The notes below the pieces were generated by a model. That model saw only the letters and a list, made by a program, of their open reading frames with translations. It was not told the DNA's origin and did no database searches. This document shows positions 11,701 through 22,507 of a DNA stretch of 64,000 nt, piece after piece. Position numbers and translations under genes: made by a program. How positions within the stretch are numbered: position 1 is the first letter of the stretch; every line of letters starts with the position of its first letter. This stretch comes from Protula sp. h YS-2021 (Eukaryota > Annelida > Polychaeta > Sabellida > Serpulidae), in the NCBI GenBank assembly GCA_949752745.1, contig OX457026.1, forward strand, positions 78,609,256 to 78,673,255, in the 5' to 3' direction.

Positions 11701-12716
11701 GTTTATACATCGTTGTATTTTACGATTGTTTATTGGTCTTGAGACAAAAATAGTGTACAGGCGTTACGATTTGATCGCAACGAAAAAAAACCAACTTTAT
11801 CTTTTTAGAAAGGACTCGACAGACGTCACGAGTTCGTACAGACGTTGTGTAGACATCAGGAGGTCACACAGACGTTGTATAGACGTCACGAGCTCATACA
11901 GACGTTGTGTAGACATCAGGAGGTCACACAGACGTTACATAGACGTCACGAGCTCATACAGACGTTGTATAGACGTCATTGGCTCACACAGATGTTGTTA
12001 CAGACGGCATGAGATCATGCCTGGTTAACATTCTAAGGTCCATATAAAGTCGATTTGAGGTTGCGACGTCGACCTAACCAAACTACATTACTAGCTCTGG
12101 TTTTACTTTGGTCGCCATTACAGATCATCGTCTTACCAATGCCTTTGAACATTGAATAGGCGTTGGGAAAGCAACGTTGTTTACACATTGAAAAGTCGTC
12201 GCTGCATAGACGTCGGATTCATGGCCAAAAAAACCTTCTTGGATTATCGCTCACCGGAAACGGAGACTATGACAGGTCACTTTGAAAATATAGCAAAACT
12301 GTGGCCTAAAATATGAGCATTCCAAGAGCGCGCAAGTTTTTTTCAAGCCTGCTTTTAAAAATATTCATGGAAATCAACTTCTTGCACACCCTGCCTGACC
12401 GAATGACACAAGGATGGGGATTCTGTGACGGAGGGGTGATCACACTATGGGCGTGGCTATCAAGATGGCGATTCAAGATTAATATTTCCCCGACGTCGAT
12501 ACGACGTCGGAATTTAGACGTTGTTTCGACTTCCATAAACAAACAAAAAACCCCACGGTAATCTAACGTCGGGTGCGACGTCTATCCAACGTAGCTTGAA
12601 CGTTGCAATGTTTACTGGGTATAGACGTTGTTATAGACGTCATGAGCTCATACAGGTGTTGTGGTAGAAGAAATGAGCTCATACGACGTCGCATAGACGT
12701 CACAATGTTTACAGGG
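11701..12716. repeat. Composite of 30-bp tandem repeats and TIR-like ends
   Basis: From about 11815 to 12005 there are roughly seven 30-bp units of the form CAGACGTTGTATAGACGTCA plus CGAGCTCATA. A degenerate terminus (GGTTAACATTCTAAGG) is near 12023, and two right termini end at 12619 (CAATGTTTACTGGG) and 12716 (ACAATGTTTACAGGG). The terminal motif and the GACGT/AACGTT interior are those of the element at 1390-1730. The region is best read as several overlapping non-autonomous insertions whose interior expanded as a minisatellite. The ORF across it is a repeat artefact. Confidence 0.65.
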
Positions 12717-15700
12717 CTTGCTAACTTTATAAAAGGAGACAGATTTTAAGTAATACTTGTTGCATAGTAAGTAAGAAGTGAGAAGGTAAACTGGGTTTCG
12801 CAGTGCGAGGATACGAAATTGCATTGGCTGGAACCCTTGCAACTATAATTGCATTATTTCAGGAGCTTGTGCGAGATCAGCCTTTTCTCTGTTCCATATT
12901 TGTGCTGTCACGTGTCATCTTATTGCCAATGTCTTTGTTGTTTTTTTTTTTTTCATTTTAACTCACGCCCTTCCTGTGACTGGAATGTAATACCCTTAAT
13001 CATATTTGACTGCCTGTTGAGACGGCAGACATCACTGACTGGCTATACTGTAAGACAAAAAAAATCTGTTATAGATAAGCCAATAAGCCAAGTTTGTTAT
13101 TGCAAACTATGCGCGTGATTGGTTTGCCTGGAGCGTAAGCGCAATCACGCAGCCTGTGTTGGTCGTTTGCAGTACTGGATGGCGAACCACTGTAATCCCT
13201 TATTTTCCTATCATAATGAACTTAAGGCCGTGTTTCTCATCTACTTGCTTTTGCTCGTACAGATCATTTAGAGCCTTTCACTGTATTTGTCCGTTGAAAA
13301 TAATTTGTCCTAAATGCAACACAAGGCAGTGGTGTCAAAAGGTATTGTTAAAATCTTGACCATAAATAAGGCCAAGAAAATAACGCCGTTCCTTATTTTG
13401 GATCTGGATACTTAAATCACCAAATAAAAATAAAATGTCTGATAAAGCCTAAAGTGTAAACTGCGAATCAGTGGAAGCATATTCTGGTAAAAGTATGAAA
13501 AGTATAAACATGTATATAATATAAGCATAAATATGTAGATATTGTAAATATGTTTGTGTCATGTATTATATGTACCTACACTTTGAAAAATTCTCTCAAT
13601 ATTTTAGATAAAAAGTTGGTTTTTTCCTTTTTTATGCTTTTTTAAATCGCTGTCCAGACAAAGCCATTGATATTTTCTTAGGAGCGTACAATGACGAGAG
13701 GCTGAGGCCGTCAGAGAAACAGCTAGATAGACTTAAAGTATATGGCGGTTGTAGTAGGTGTAAGGACACAATTAACTCTAATTCAATAAGGAGGGAACCC
13801 ATCACTTTGATGAGCATAATCAGGGCTCGAAAACGCAACACATTGTGATATTCTTAGATTCTCCAATGGCGATGTATCAGCATTGAGAGTGGGTCCAAAC
13901 ATCCCAAGGTATAACGATATTGATCAAAATAACGCTGGCTGGCCAGCGCAAAGATAAAATAAAAATTATTTAAAAGTATACCGCTCTGAAAACAATAAGT
14001 CAGCTATTTCTCTCTGTCTGCAGATTAGATCTTCGTTCTGTATTTTAGCAATTGCTAAAATCCGCTTGCGAAAGTGGAATTATTTTAACTGAGTGTAACA
14101 GTTATCATATTTAAAAAAACGAGAATCAGTCTGAAATTTCAGTCTGATCTCTCCACTAAGTAACGAATGCCATTTGTCTCTGGTAGCCCCCCAACCCCCA
14201 CCGCACCCATCCCATAACTCTACACCGGTGTTATTTACCGATTTCGCATGGCCACCCCTTCCCACCCCACCCCTAATAAACAACGAAATCGAAACAACGT
14301 CTGCCCGCCGACAATGATTAGGTGTCGATTTTCGACGTCTAACCAACGTTGTGAAAAAGTTGCAAATGGAAGTAGAAAATAGACGGAAAAATAGTAATAT
14401 AGACTGCACATCTAGGCAGTGACAATTATAAAGTACCCCACTTTTGGGTCATCCGCTAACGCAGGATATGGAGGAAGTCGATTTTTTATAAATATTTTTC
14501 AAAAGTCGTTAAGAAATTCCGAAAGAAAGTAACGCCTAAACAAGGTCGCTTATCCAACGTCTGTTTAACGCATTGTCATAGACGTTGATTACACTTTGAT
14601 CTATGGTCGTATCTGGTCGGATTTTACGTTGCGAATTAGTCGGGTCTACAACTCAATTTGACGTGGAATGGAAGCCAGAGCATTTACTCGATCCGACCAG
14701 CTGTGGTGCAAGACAGTGCCAAGCCCTCGCGGAATAGATGTGCGAATGTGATACGAATGCAAGGGAGTTGGAATAAGTTGTGTTCCATCCTTGTTTACAG
14801 CCATGTTATTATTAGTCTTCTTAAGACATAATTCGAGTTGACATAAAAGCAGGTAATGCGCATTTTGTCAATAATGGATTGAGATGAAGAAGCGACTGAT
14901 AATCTGGGCGACTTGTCCACCAGTAGGCCATTCTCACCCGTCGCATTAGGTATGCCCAGTCATGTACCCTTGGGTTGTAACATTCTGCCACATCCAGATT
15001 TCTAAGCAATTACCTCTATGTGTAATGTGCACAAGTATCATCGATAATTGTTGTCAGTTATCATTCTTCATTTGCATAAGTCGCAGACATACCTAACGTC
15101 CCAGTAAAGACCCATCCATGTTCAATGGGCGTAAATAATCAACGGTAAAAAAAACCCTGCTTGAAATTTCTGTGGAGAAAGTTGTTATTTAGTAAACAAC
15201 AAGTAGAACAAAATCTTGTAATAATCAGTACTAAATAGGCCAGGGCTCCAAGTACAGAGCAACGCTTGTCTTTGGACAGCGACTTCACTTTGCTTTTAGA
15301 TAAAAGATAATAATAGATTGAAAGGGTGCTGTTTTCACCATAAATTAAACAAAAAGAATCCTGTTGTAATCGGAATGGAGCACATGGAACCGGACCATAA
15401 TTAAATGGTTGAGATGAAGAGCTTGCCAAGTCAAATGAACTGATACTCGGTTGTTGTTCCGGAAATTAAACACTGAATTTTTGTGGGGATCGAAAACAAT
15501 ATGAAACGGTCACATTTGCGATATTTGTTCATCCGGGTGCAATAATCGGCCAGGTTGTGAAAACAATCTTTTGTGTGTGTGTGTTTGTGTTTCTTTTTCT
15601 GTCATAGGCATGTAAAGTATGAAATGATATTCATAAAAATGAATCATTTGACAACATCACAGATTAAGCAGATTTGACATGTAAAATTCATCGGCTCTTT

Positions 15701-16010
15701 AAAAAAAAAAAAAAAAAAAACGAATAATTTGTTTGCGTGATAGGTCTGCTTTTGTATGTAACTAAATTTGTTTTCATTGATTAACATCTATTAAGTGGTT
15801 TTCTGACTGGGTGTGGGCTAGCGAAAACACCGGAATTGTTTTTCCTTTGTTCTGCCAAAATAACGACATGGAAAGTGACTTTGAAAGTGATTCTCTTAAC
15901 TCAATAAAAACTGGCGGGGTTTTGCACTGAGCCCTAAGCTTCTGTGTGTACAGTTAAAAAATAGGGTTCTAAATAAGGGGATGGGCTTAATATTCGTTCA
16001 TATTTCATTT
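12717..16010. other. Gene-free DNA, scattered repeat remnants
   Basis: No ORF resembles a known protein. Degenerate GACGT/AACGTT repeat remnants are visible around 14300-14650. A TGTG stretch lies near 15570-15590 and an A run at 15702-15720. I see no RNA gene. Confidence 0.5.
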
Positions 16011-16039
16011 TACTTCGCAAAAGCTTTGAATTCGCTTAT

Positions 16040-16204
16040 CTCCACTTTTAATGGGTTCCCTTCCAGTAATATTTACCACGCAATATAAAAAAGAACTTTT
16101 TGAGGTACTGTTCAAGATACTCTAACCCTTCCATCCATCCTATGGCCAATCAGAATGCCCGAGACGTCGTCTGCTAGTCTCGTATAAACGACATTCCCTT
16201 TTTG
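16040..16204 (+). repeat. Left inverted terminal repeat of DIRS
   Basis: It runs from CTCCACTTTTAATGGG to ACATTCCCTTTTT. Its reverse complement is at 23746-23911. The extra outer segment 16011-16039 is unique to this end and is copied in the ICR. Confidence 0.93.
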
Positions 16205-17078
16205 CGTGGCGTCGATACAACACGCCATTCTGTGTGCTGCCGGTTTTTTGCAGCAAGGGAACTGGTTTAAGGTGCGAATTGCTTCATGTTTTACTTAATT
16301 TACTGCCTAATGGATTGTTTTATCTATGTTTGTGCGTTGGGATAAATTTATGGAGCCGAAGTGTGTTTATTCGCCATCTTACTCTTCGGTCTGATTAGGT
16401 TGAGTTTGCACGATCACGGAGACACTTTCCTAGTCCCGAGAAGTGCGCCTCTTTCTCCACTTTCATTCAGATCGAGGAACTTACCAGTTCCACCTCAGTT
16501 CGTCTAGGAGTAGGATCTTTTCAGGCTGCTGGACCTGATCAGACTCCAAGCTTTACCAGCCAGCTGTGTCATCGCGGAAATGGCCAGTTTTTGCTTAAGC
16601 TTTACTCCATGGGTCGCTTCTCAGTCTTTGTAGAGCAGGTTCTGCAAGTCTGACAGCGTTCTCCGACGAAAAGAGACGTTTTCTGTGACGTCTGAGGGTC
16701 ATTTTCTTTGCCAGGACCGTTTTCCCTTTGTGGTCTTACGGTCACGGGTGCGAGAAGACCATTCTGGTCCAACGGGATTCACAAAACCCGTTACGGTCCG
16801 ATGGTCCCAGGTGCATCTGAGGCAAGAGAGATCCATATCCGACACGGGTAGTGCCATTACGGTCCAGCCCGTTACGGCCCGGGAACGTTTTCGTTCCGGG
16901 AAGCATCTCTTTTCGTCTTTCCTTAGACCCAGCGAGTTATTGCGGTGTTTAAGCAATTGTGAACACAGCTTGGAAGGTTTAAGCTTGCAGTTGAAGCAAA
17001 GCACTGAGAAATGTAGTTTTGTGCGTTGTTTTATACTACATATTCTCACCGTTGTTTTTCTCTGCTTGCATTTCAGAT
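16205..17078 (+). other. DIRS leader (5' untranslated region)
   Basis: About 870 bp between the left ITR and gag. Short GTTACGGTCC-like motifs recur around 16788-16880 (CCCGTTACGGTCC, CATTACGGTCCAG, CCCGTTACGGCCC). A pyrimidine-rich stretch ending TTTCAG lies just before the gag ATG at 17079 and would be compatible with a splice acceptor. Open frames on both strands here are not convincing genes. Confidence 0.6.
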
Positions 17079-19310
17079 ATGACAGAGGCCAGTCTACATT
17101 CTCCACCGTTACTGCCTCAGTGTATCCATCCTCCAACCGCGTGTAACCCCCACTCCATCTGCGACCGCTGTAGACGGAATAGTGGAATACCTCTGTGTGA
17201 GCCAGACAGCCAGTGTGGCGAGTGTCTACATCTTTCTCCAGAGGATTGGAAAGTCCTATTACGGAATAGGACCAAGAACGAGCGCAGGAGGGATAAGCGC
17301 AAATTCCTTTCGTCAGCTTCGTTTGTTACTCGTGAATTTATTCGTGATACCATGAAGAAGGCTAGCTCCGTTATTCTGGGCCAGGTCTCCACCCCCGTAC
17401 ACGTAGACACTGGTGCAGAATCGGAATCCGCTACGCCAGTTAAGAGACATAAAAAGTCCAAGAGTAAAGGACGTGCATTTTCTGAGACTGTAGCAGAATT
17501 GGACATCCCGGAAGGGCAAGAACGGGATCGTCTCCGCGAGGCATGGGCCTCACCTCCTAGAGTGAAACCCAGTGGCAGTCCAGGAGGGGCGTTTAAGTCC
17601 CCGTCTGAGGAACAAGTGACTTTAACGCATAAGGATACGGGAACAGTACTTTCGGCGGTTACAGGCCAGTTAGGCATTCCCCCGCGAGAGGGCTTATCCC
17701 CCCCTCCTCAGCTGCAGCGTCTCCCGAGTGAATTTTCAGCGTTTTTGTCTATGCAATCGCAACTGCAAAAACAACTTTTGGATTTACAGAGTCAAGTTCA
17801 GAAGCAGGAGAGTCTGCTTAGTCAAAGGCAAAAACCATCAGCTACGGTTTCTCGTCCTCCTCCGGAAATTCAGTCAGTGGCAGCGATATCGGGCTCGCCT
17901 GTACCTCACCTCCCGCTGGACTCTAACGTGGATATTCCCGAAACGGTCACCATCAGCGAGGAGGATTCCGTGGGCGTGCCCCTTTCGGGCCAAGTCTCCG
18001 CATTGCTGGAAGATGATGAGGAAATCGGGCCGATGGAAAATTCTCCCCTAGCAGCAGTCCCAAGCAACAGGGAGAAAGAAATTTACACCCCAGTAGGGGA
18101 ACCCCACATGTCACATTTTTCACAATCCCAACTCCCAGAAGCAGCATCTGATGAACAGGAGTCGGAGGTGGAAGACGGGGAAGAAGAATCCGAGGGTACG
18201 TCAGTACATTCCCGTTGTCATTTACCGTTACGGGCAGTGGAGCAGGTGCGTTCTCCCGGCCAAGGGCATCGACTTTGGAGAGATCCAGCGGCAGCGGGCA
18301 GACGGCCCATCCGTACTCCCTCTCCACCAGATCTTGCCCCATCGGTCGAGGACGCGGCCCCCTCGAGTTCTGCTTCTACGATTGCACCAGAAGACGTGCC
18401 GTTCAGGGATGCCATTCAAGAGATAGCCCGCTTAGCAGAGGTCTCCTGTGGCTCCCCAAATTTAGATAAGGAGGATCCGCCCATTCGGATGACATCTCAG
18501 GCCGCTCCACCACAACAGGACTCGTTTATCGCACTAGCCACCAGTGAGGGCATTGCTCATGCTGTCACGGTCCGCGCGAAAGAGTTCAAGAAGATGGACG
18601 CCGGTGAGGGTCGCACGTTGTCGCGTTTCCATTTATCTAAACATTGCTCAGTACGACCAGGACCACATCGGTCAGCGGATGAAAAAATTCCCCTAGAGGC
18701 ACTGGAGCAGCCCGTGAAGCGTACAGTCTGGATGCCCACAGTACGTAGTGACTCAGACATTCCATTAGTGGAGAAAGACGCAAAGACCATCGAGGCGTCT
18801 TCTCGCCACATCCTGAACATTATGTCTTTTCAAGATCATGCACTTAAAGCACTAAAGTCGCGTTGGGAAGAACTTCGCCTTAGTGATCCCGTGTCTGCTA
18901 AATTGATGGAATGCCTGGCCTTAGCTACCCGAGACGTGGTCAAACTTTCCACTTTTTTGATGACTTCAATGGTCTACTTACGTCGAGATGCCTTTCTCCA
19001 GCACTGCTGGTCTAGTGTCAAAGGTTTGCGGGACCTGCGTCATGCCCCTATCCTGGAGGAACGAGAACTATTTCCTCCCGCCGAGATAGAGAGGGTGAAC
19101 CAGGAAAGTCGTTCGCTTTCGCAAGATTATGCCCTGATGTCCAGGATGTCTCGCTCCTCCTTCAAACGTCCACTGAAGAGGAAGAGACCACAACAGTCCT
19201 CTCCAGCACCGTCTAAGCCGAGTGCGCAGCCACAACAGCCCCCTGTCAAGAAACCGAAACCCAGCCCCGGCAGCAAGACAGAGGGTCCGGCTCCACAGTC
19301 GTTCAGGTAG
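17079..19310 (+). CDS. DIRS gag-like protein
   Basis: I start the frame at the ATG at 17079 (MTEASLHSPP) because the upstream in-frame sequence (from 17019) lies in the leader next to a splice-like TTTCAG. The N-terminus has a cysteine cluster (CDRC, then C, then CGEC, followed by LSPEDW) that could bind zinc. A Q/L-rich probable coiled coil (about 17740-17840) follows, then a low-complexity acidic and proline-rich middle. The C-terminal domain is helical (SSRHILNIM, LFPPAEIERV, LSQDYALMS) and ends in a very basic K/R/P tail. The probable role is nucleocapsid. It overlaps the RT ORF by about 90 bases in another frame. A divergent homologue of the C-terminal domain is encoded on the minus strand at 47.8-48.4 kb. 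Confidence 0.85.
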   Translation: MTEASLHSPPLLPQCIHPPTACNPHSICDRCRRNSGIPLCEPDSQCGECLHLSPEDWKVLLRNRTKNERRRDKRKFLSSASFVTREFIRDTMKKASSVILGQVSTPVHVDTGAESESATPVKRHKKSKSKGRAFSETVAELDIPEGQERDRLREAWASPPRVKPSGSPGGAFKSPSEEQVTLTHKDTGTVLSAVTGQLGIPPREGLSPPPQLQRLPSEFSAFLSMQSQLQKQLLDLQSQVQKQESLLSQRQKPSATVSRPPPEIQSVAAISGSPVPHLPLDSNVDIPETVTISEEDSVGVPLSGQVSALLEDDEEIGPMENSPLAAVPSNREKEIYTPVGEPHMSHFSQSQLPEAASDEQESEVEDGEEESEGTSVHSRCHLPLRAVEQVRSPGQGHRLWRDPAAAGRRPIRTPSPPDLAPSVEDAAPSSSASTIAPEDVPFRDAIQEIARLAEVSCGSPNLDKEDPPIRMTSQAAPPQQDSFIALATSEGIAHAVTVRAKEFKKMDAGEGRTLSRFHLSKHCSVRPGPHRSADEKIPLEALEQPVKRTVWMPTVRSDSDIPLVEKDAKTIEASSRHILNIMSFQDHALKALKSRWEELRLSDPVSAKLMECLALATRDVVKLSTFLMTSMVYLRRDAFLQHCWSSVKGLRDLRHAPILEERELFPPAEIERVNQESRSLSQDYALMSRMSRSSFKRPLKRKRPQQSSPAPSKPSAQPQQPPVKKPKPSPGSKTEGPAPQSFR

Positions 19311-21300
19311 CAGCCAACCAAAGTACCGTCACGAGATTCCCTTATCTCCTGGCGATACTTTAGCAAACTTAAGAGACTTGGAAAATTTACTTTCCTTAAA
19401 CGCCTCCTTGCCCGTAGGAGGAAGACTAGGAAAGTTTTGGCAGCAATGGGCAGAAATGGGGGCGTCTCGAAGGGTAGTACGTTGGTTAAAGAGAGGTTAC
19501 TCCCTACCTTTCAAACGAGACCGGAACGGGCTCAGGTGCCCTATTCCCCTAACCGCCCATGCGCCAAGACAACTAGTCACCTCTTACGCCAAGGGGTCAG
19601 AAAAAGACCGAGCTCTCCAAGAAATGCTACTGAGCTTGTCTCAAAAACAGGCGATAGAGGAAATGCCAGAAAATCAAATGGGCTTTTTCAGCAGAGTTTT
19701 TCTGGTTCCCAAGAAATCCGGAGGGTGGAGGCTGGTAATCGACCTTTCCCCCATAAACGGTTTTCTCCGAGATATCACCTTTCAGATGGACACGGCCCAG
19801 GTGATAAAAGGGTCGTTACGGGAAGGGATGTGGTGTACCTCCATAGATCTCTCCGATGCTTACCTCCATATTCCTCTCCATCGCTCGGCAAGAAAATTCC
19901 TAGCCTTTCAAGTAGGGAAAAGACGATTTTGGTTTCTGGCACTTCCCTTCGGTCTGGCTACAGCCCCGTACGTTTTCTCCAAGGTCATGAAAGTACTGAA
20001 AACATGGGCACGGCTGGAAGGGATGTTAGTCTTTCAGTATCTGGACGACTGGTTTCTGGCGAACCAAGACAGGCAGGTAACCGAGAATCATACAATGTCT
20101 TTAGTTCGCAAGGCACTAGAGGTAGGTCTAGTAGTAAACCTAGCCAAGTCCGAACTAACCCCCAAACAGTCCATTACCTTTCTAGGGGAATTTTGGGATC
20201 TGGCAATAGCAAAGGCGTTCCCTACGCCAGAACGCCGCCAGAGAATTGCAGATGCCATAAAAGGTATTTCCCCAGGAAAGAAGGTGAGATTACAGGCCAT
20301 GGAATCTCTCCTTGGCCTGTTAGTGGCAACAGAGAAGACAGTCCCCCTGGGCCGTCTCCATTACAGGCCATTTCAAAGCCAGGTAAGATGGGCGTTGCAT
20401 CAGGGTCGTTCACCCGCAGCAAGGATGCAAGTTTCACAGGTAACCCTACAAGCCCTACAGTGGTGGTGCGACGTTCTAATTATGTCCGAAGGAATGCCAT
20501 TTCAGCCCCCCACCCCGGAGATAGAGATTCAGACCGATGCGTCCCATTCGGGGTGGGGAATTTATTGGAATGGTCAAGTATGGAAGGGCAAATGGCCACC
20601 CTCGCTTCAGTCCTACCACATAAACTGGCTGGAGCTTCGGGTGGTCTGGATTGCCCTAACCAAACTGACCAACCAACTCAGAAACAAGGCAGTCCTCTTT
20701 CGGTTAGACAACTCCACAGCCATAGCTTACCTCAACAAGCAGGGGGGCACCAAATCACGATCCCTGTCCAAACTTGCTTTCCAAATTCTTACAAAGGCCA
20801 GGGAGGAACAGGTGACCGTTTCCGCCCGTCACCTGGCCGGGAAATTAAATGTCCTAGCGGACTTAGCCTCCAGACAGGGTCAAGTTATCAACACCGAGTG
20901 GTGCCTATCCCCTCGGTCCTTTCAGTGGGTAACACACCAATCCCCATGGGGTGCCCCGACTCTGGATCTGTTTGCAAACGCTATGACCACCCAACTTCCC
21001 CGGTACGTGTCTCCTTGCCCGGACCCAGCAGCTTGGGCAGTAGACGCTCTCAATTGCCAGTGGCCACGGGACGAGGTACTGTATGCCTTTCCCCCACAAG
21101 CAATCTTAGAGCAGGTCTTGCAGAGAGTAATCGAGTTGAAACCACCGTTCCTATTACTCATTGCTCCATGGACACCGGAAGCCCCATGGTTCGCCCTCCT
21201 ACTCCATTGCAAGGTAGTAAGGTCGATACCGATCCCATGCCACAGCGAGTTGCTATCACAACCCATTGGCATCACTTCCACCCCTCCCCTCGCTTACTGA
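19222..21300 (+). CDS. DIRS reverse transcriptase-RNase H with C-terminal extension
   Basis: 692 codons. The RT palm has FLVPKKSGGWRLVIDLSPIN, SIDLSDAYLHIP and the catalytic YLDD at about residues 273-276. RNase H begins at IQTDASHSGWG (about 436), with LDNSTA (about 495) and DLASRQG (about 546). After it comes an extension with APTLDLFAN, DALNCQWP, YAFPP and APWTPEAPWF. Such extensions are typical of DIRS elements and have been compared with DAM-like methyltransferases; no clear methyltransferase catalytic motif is visible to me. The frame starts inside the gag tail and ends 35 bases into the recombinase ORF. The ORF is intact. It copies element RNA to DNA, probably via a circular intermediate. 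Confidence 0.95.
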   Translation: MRSHNSPLSRNRNPAPAARQRVRLHSRSGSSQPKYRHEIPLSPGDTLANLRDLENLLSLNASLPVGGRLGKFWQQWAEMGASRRVVRWLKRGYSLPFKRDRNGLRCPIPLTAHAPRQLVTSYAKGSEKDRALQEMLLSLSQKQAIEEMPENQMGFFSRVFLVPKKSGGWRLVIDLSPINGFLRDITFQMDTAQVIKGSLREGMWCTSIDLSDAYLHIPLHRSARKFLAFQVGKRRFWFLALPFGLATAPYVFSKVMKVLKTWARLEGMLVFQYLDDWFLANQDRQVTENHTMSLVRKALEVGLVVNLAKSELTPKQSITFLGEFWDLAIAKAFPTPERRQRIADAIKGISPGKKVRLQAMESLLGLLVATEKTVPLGRLHYRPFQSQVRWALHQGRSPAARMQVSQVTLQALQWWCDVLIMSEGMPFQPPTPEIEIQTDASHSGWGIYWNGQVWKGKWPPSLQSYHINWLELRVVWIALTKLTNQLRNKAVLFRLDNSTAIAYLNKQGGTKSRSLSKLAFQILTKAREEQVTVSARHLAGKLNVLADLASRQGQVINTEWCLSPRSFQWVTHQSPWGAPTLDLFANAMTTQLPRYVSPCPDPAAWAVDALNCQWPRDEVLYAFPPQAILEQVLQRVIELKPPFLLLIAPWTPEAPWFALLLHCKVVRSIPIPCHSELLSQPIGITSTPPLAY

Positions 21301-22392
21301 ACCTCCACCTATGGTGCCTGACCAGACCTTTCTGAAAAACAAGGGTTTTTCTAAGCAGGTGAGAGAGAAAATAGTAAACAGTCACAAGGGTTCGACGGCC
21401 AAAGTTTACAGGTCGCAGTGGAATAAATTTGCCGCTTGGTGTAGCACTTCTAAGCTAGATCCGTTTCAGGCTAGCCCAGCAGTGGTAGCGGATTTCCTCG
21501 ATCACCTTTTCACGGAGGTGAAATTAAAGGTAAGTTCCATCGAGGGCTATAGGGCCGCTATAGGGTCAAGACTCAAAGCGTCTACAGGCTACGACCCGGG
21601 CGAAGACACTTCCCTATCACAGCTAGTAAGACATTTTAAAGTAAACTCCCCACCCTGCCCATCCAACATAGCGCAGTGGGATTTATCATTAGTCTTACAG
21701 TATCTTCAACGCCCAGATGTTTTTAGTAAGGACGTGATTTCAGCAAAAACGCAACATTAAGATTCACGTTTTTATTGGCCTTAGCTTCGGGCAAAAGAAG
21801 AGGCGAAATCCATGCCCTAGACAGAAAGGTAAATAAAGATAAGGGTACATGGGAGAAGGTCACCCTAGTCCCTAGAGCAGGATTCATGGGAAAAACCCAC
21901 ATCATGACCCAAGGGATGGGAACGTTCGATCACATTACTCTCCCATCCCTACCAGATGACCCCGACTCAAACGGTCTGGTCTCTTTGTGTCCCGTCAAAG
22001 CGCTGCAACAGTATTTGGAAATGTCAGAGGCCTACCGATCAAAAAATCAGAAGGCTCTCATCATTTCGTTTATGCCGAAATTTAACAAAGATCTTTCGAA
22101 ACAGTCGATCTCACATTATATTAAAAGGATCATTTTGGCAGCCTATGACGATGCACAAATCGACCCTCACCCGTTAGGGGAATCAAACATCAAAGCCCAT
22201 CAGGTAAGGCAAGTAGCCAATTCCCTCAGGGCGGTACGTAACGTGTCCCTTTCGAATATATTAAAAACAGGTTGTTGGGTTTCCCCCAACTCGTTTGTTA
22301 AATACTATCTGAAAGATTTTTCTCAAGATGAATTGTCTGGCTTATATTCATTAGGACCGTTCGTGGCTTCGGAAACGACCATTACAGGCTGA
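21266..22392 (+). pseudogene. DIRS tyrosine recombinase, one frameshift
   Basis: The N-terminal SAM-like core-binding half lies at 21266-21760 (STAKVYRSQWNKFAAW, SSIEGYRAAIG). The catalytic half continues in another frame from about 21756 to 22392: arginine in ASGKRRGEIHAL, then KAHQVRQVANSLRA (H-x-x-R), GCWVSPNSF and the tyrosine in KYYLKDF. The R-H-R-Y set is therefore present. The two halves are joined by the equivalent of a one-base deletion in the A-run at about 21745-21750. No canonical slippery heptamer in frame was recognised, so I call it a mutation rather than programmed shifting. The enzyme would integrate the circular DNA copy. Confidence 0.85.
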
Positions 22393-22393
22393 G

Positions 22394-22507
22394 TGTTTCT
22401 GTTGTAGGAATGCTTCTCCCAAGTTTAAGAACAAGGGCAAGCACAAGAGTAACTTCTCCAAGGGCCGTAATGGGAACAGTAACCACAACAACAAGCCACG
22501 AAAGTAA
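22394..22507 (+). CDS. Small basic Cys-containing ORF fragment after the recombinase
   Basis: Just after the recombinase stop an open frame reads CFCCRNASPKFKN followed by a K/R/N-rich tail ending NNKPRK and stop. It has no ATG near its start. A TTTCTGTTGTAG just before GAATGC resembles a splice acceptor, so this could be a spliced C-terminal exon of an element protein. Its composition (Cys cluster plus basic tail) suggests nucleic-acid binding, but this is speculative. Confidence 0.3.
   Translation, partial: CFCCRNASPKFKNKGKHKSNFSKGRNGNSNHNNKPRK

Noticed and set aside
16685..17146. Overlapping plus and minus ORFs in the DIRS leader
   Set aside because: No family motif, mutually antisense, and located before the gag start.
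19437..21335. Second long ORF (632 codons) inside the DIRS RT region
   Set aside because: It is a shadow frame of the RT-RNase H ORF and lacks any protein motif.
21740..21756. Classic -1 slippery heptamer in the recombinase
   Set aside because: The A-run has five As and the zero-frame codons do not form the required heptamer, so a deletion is more likely.
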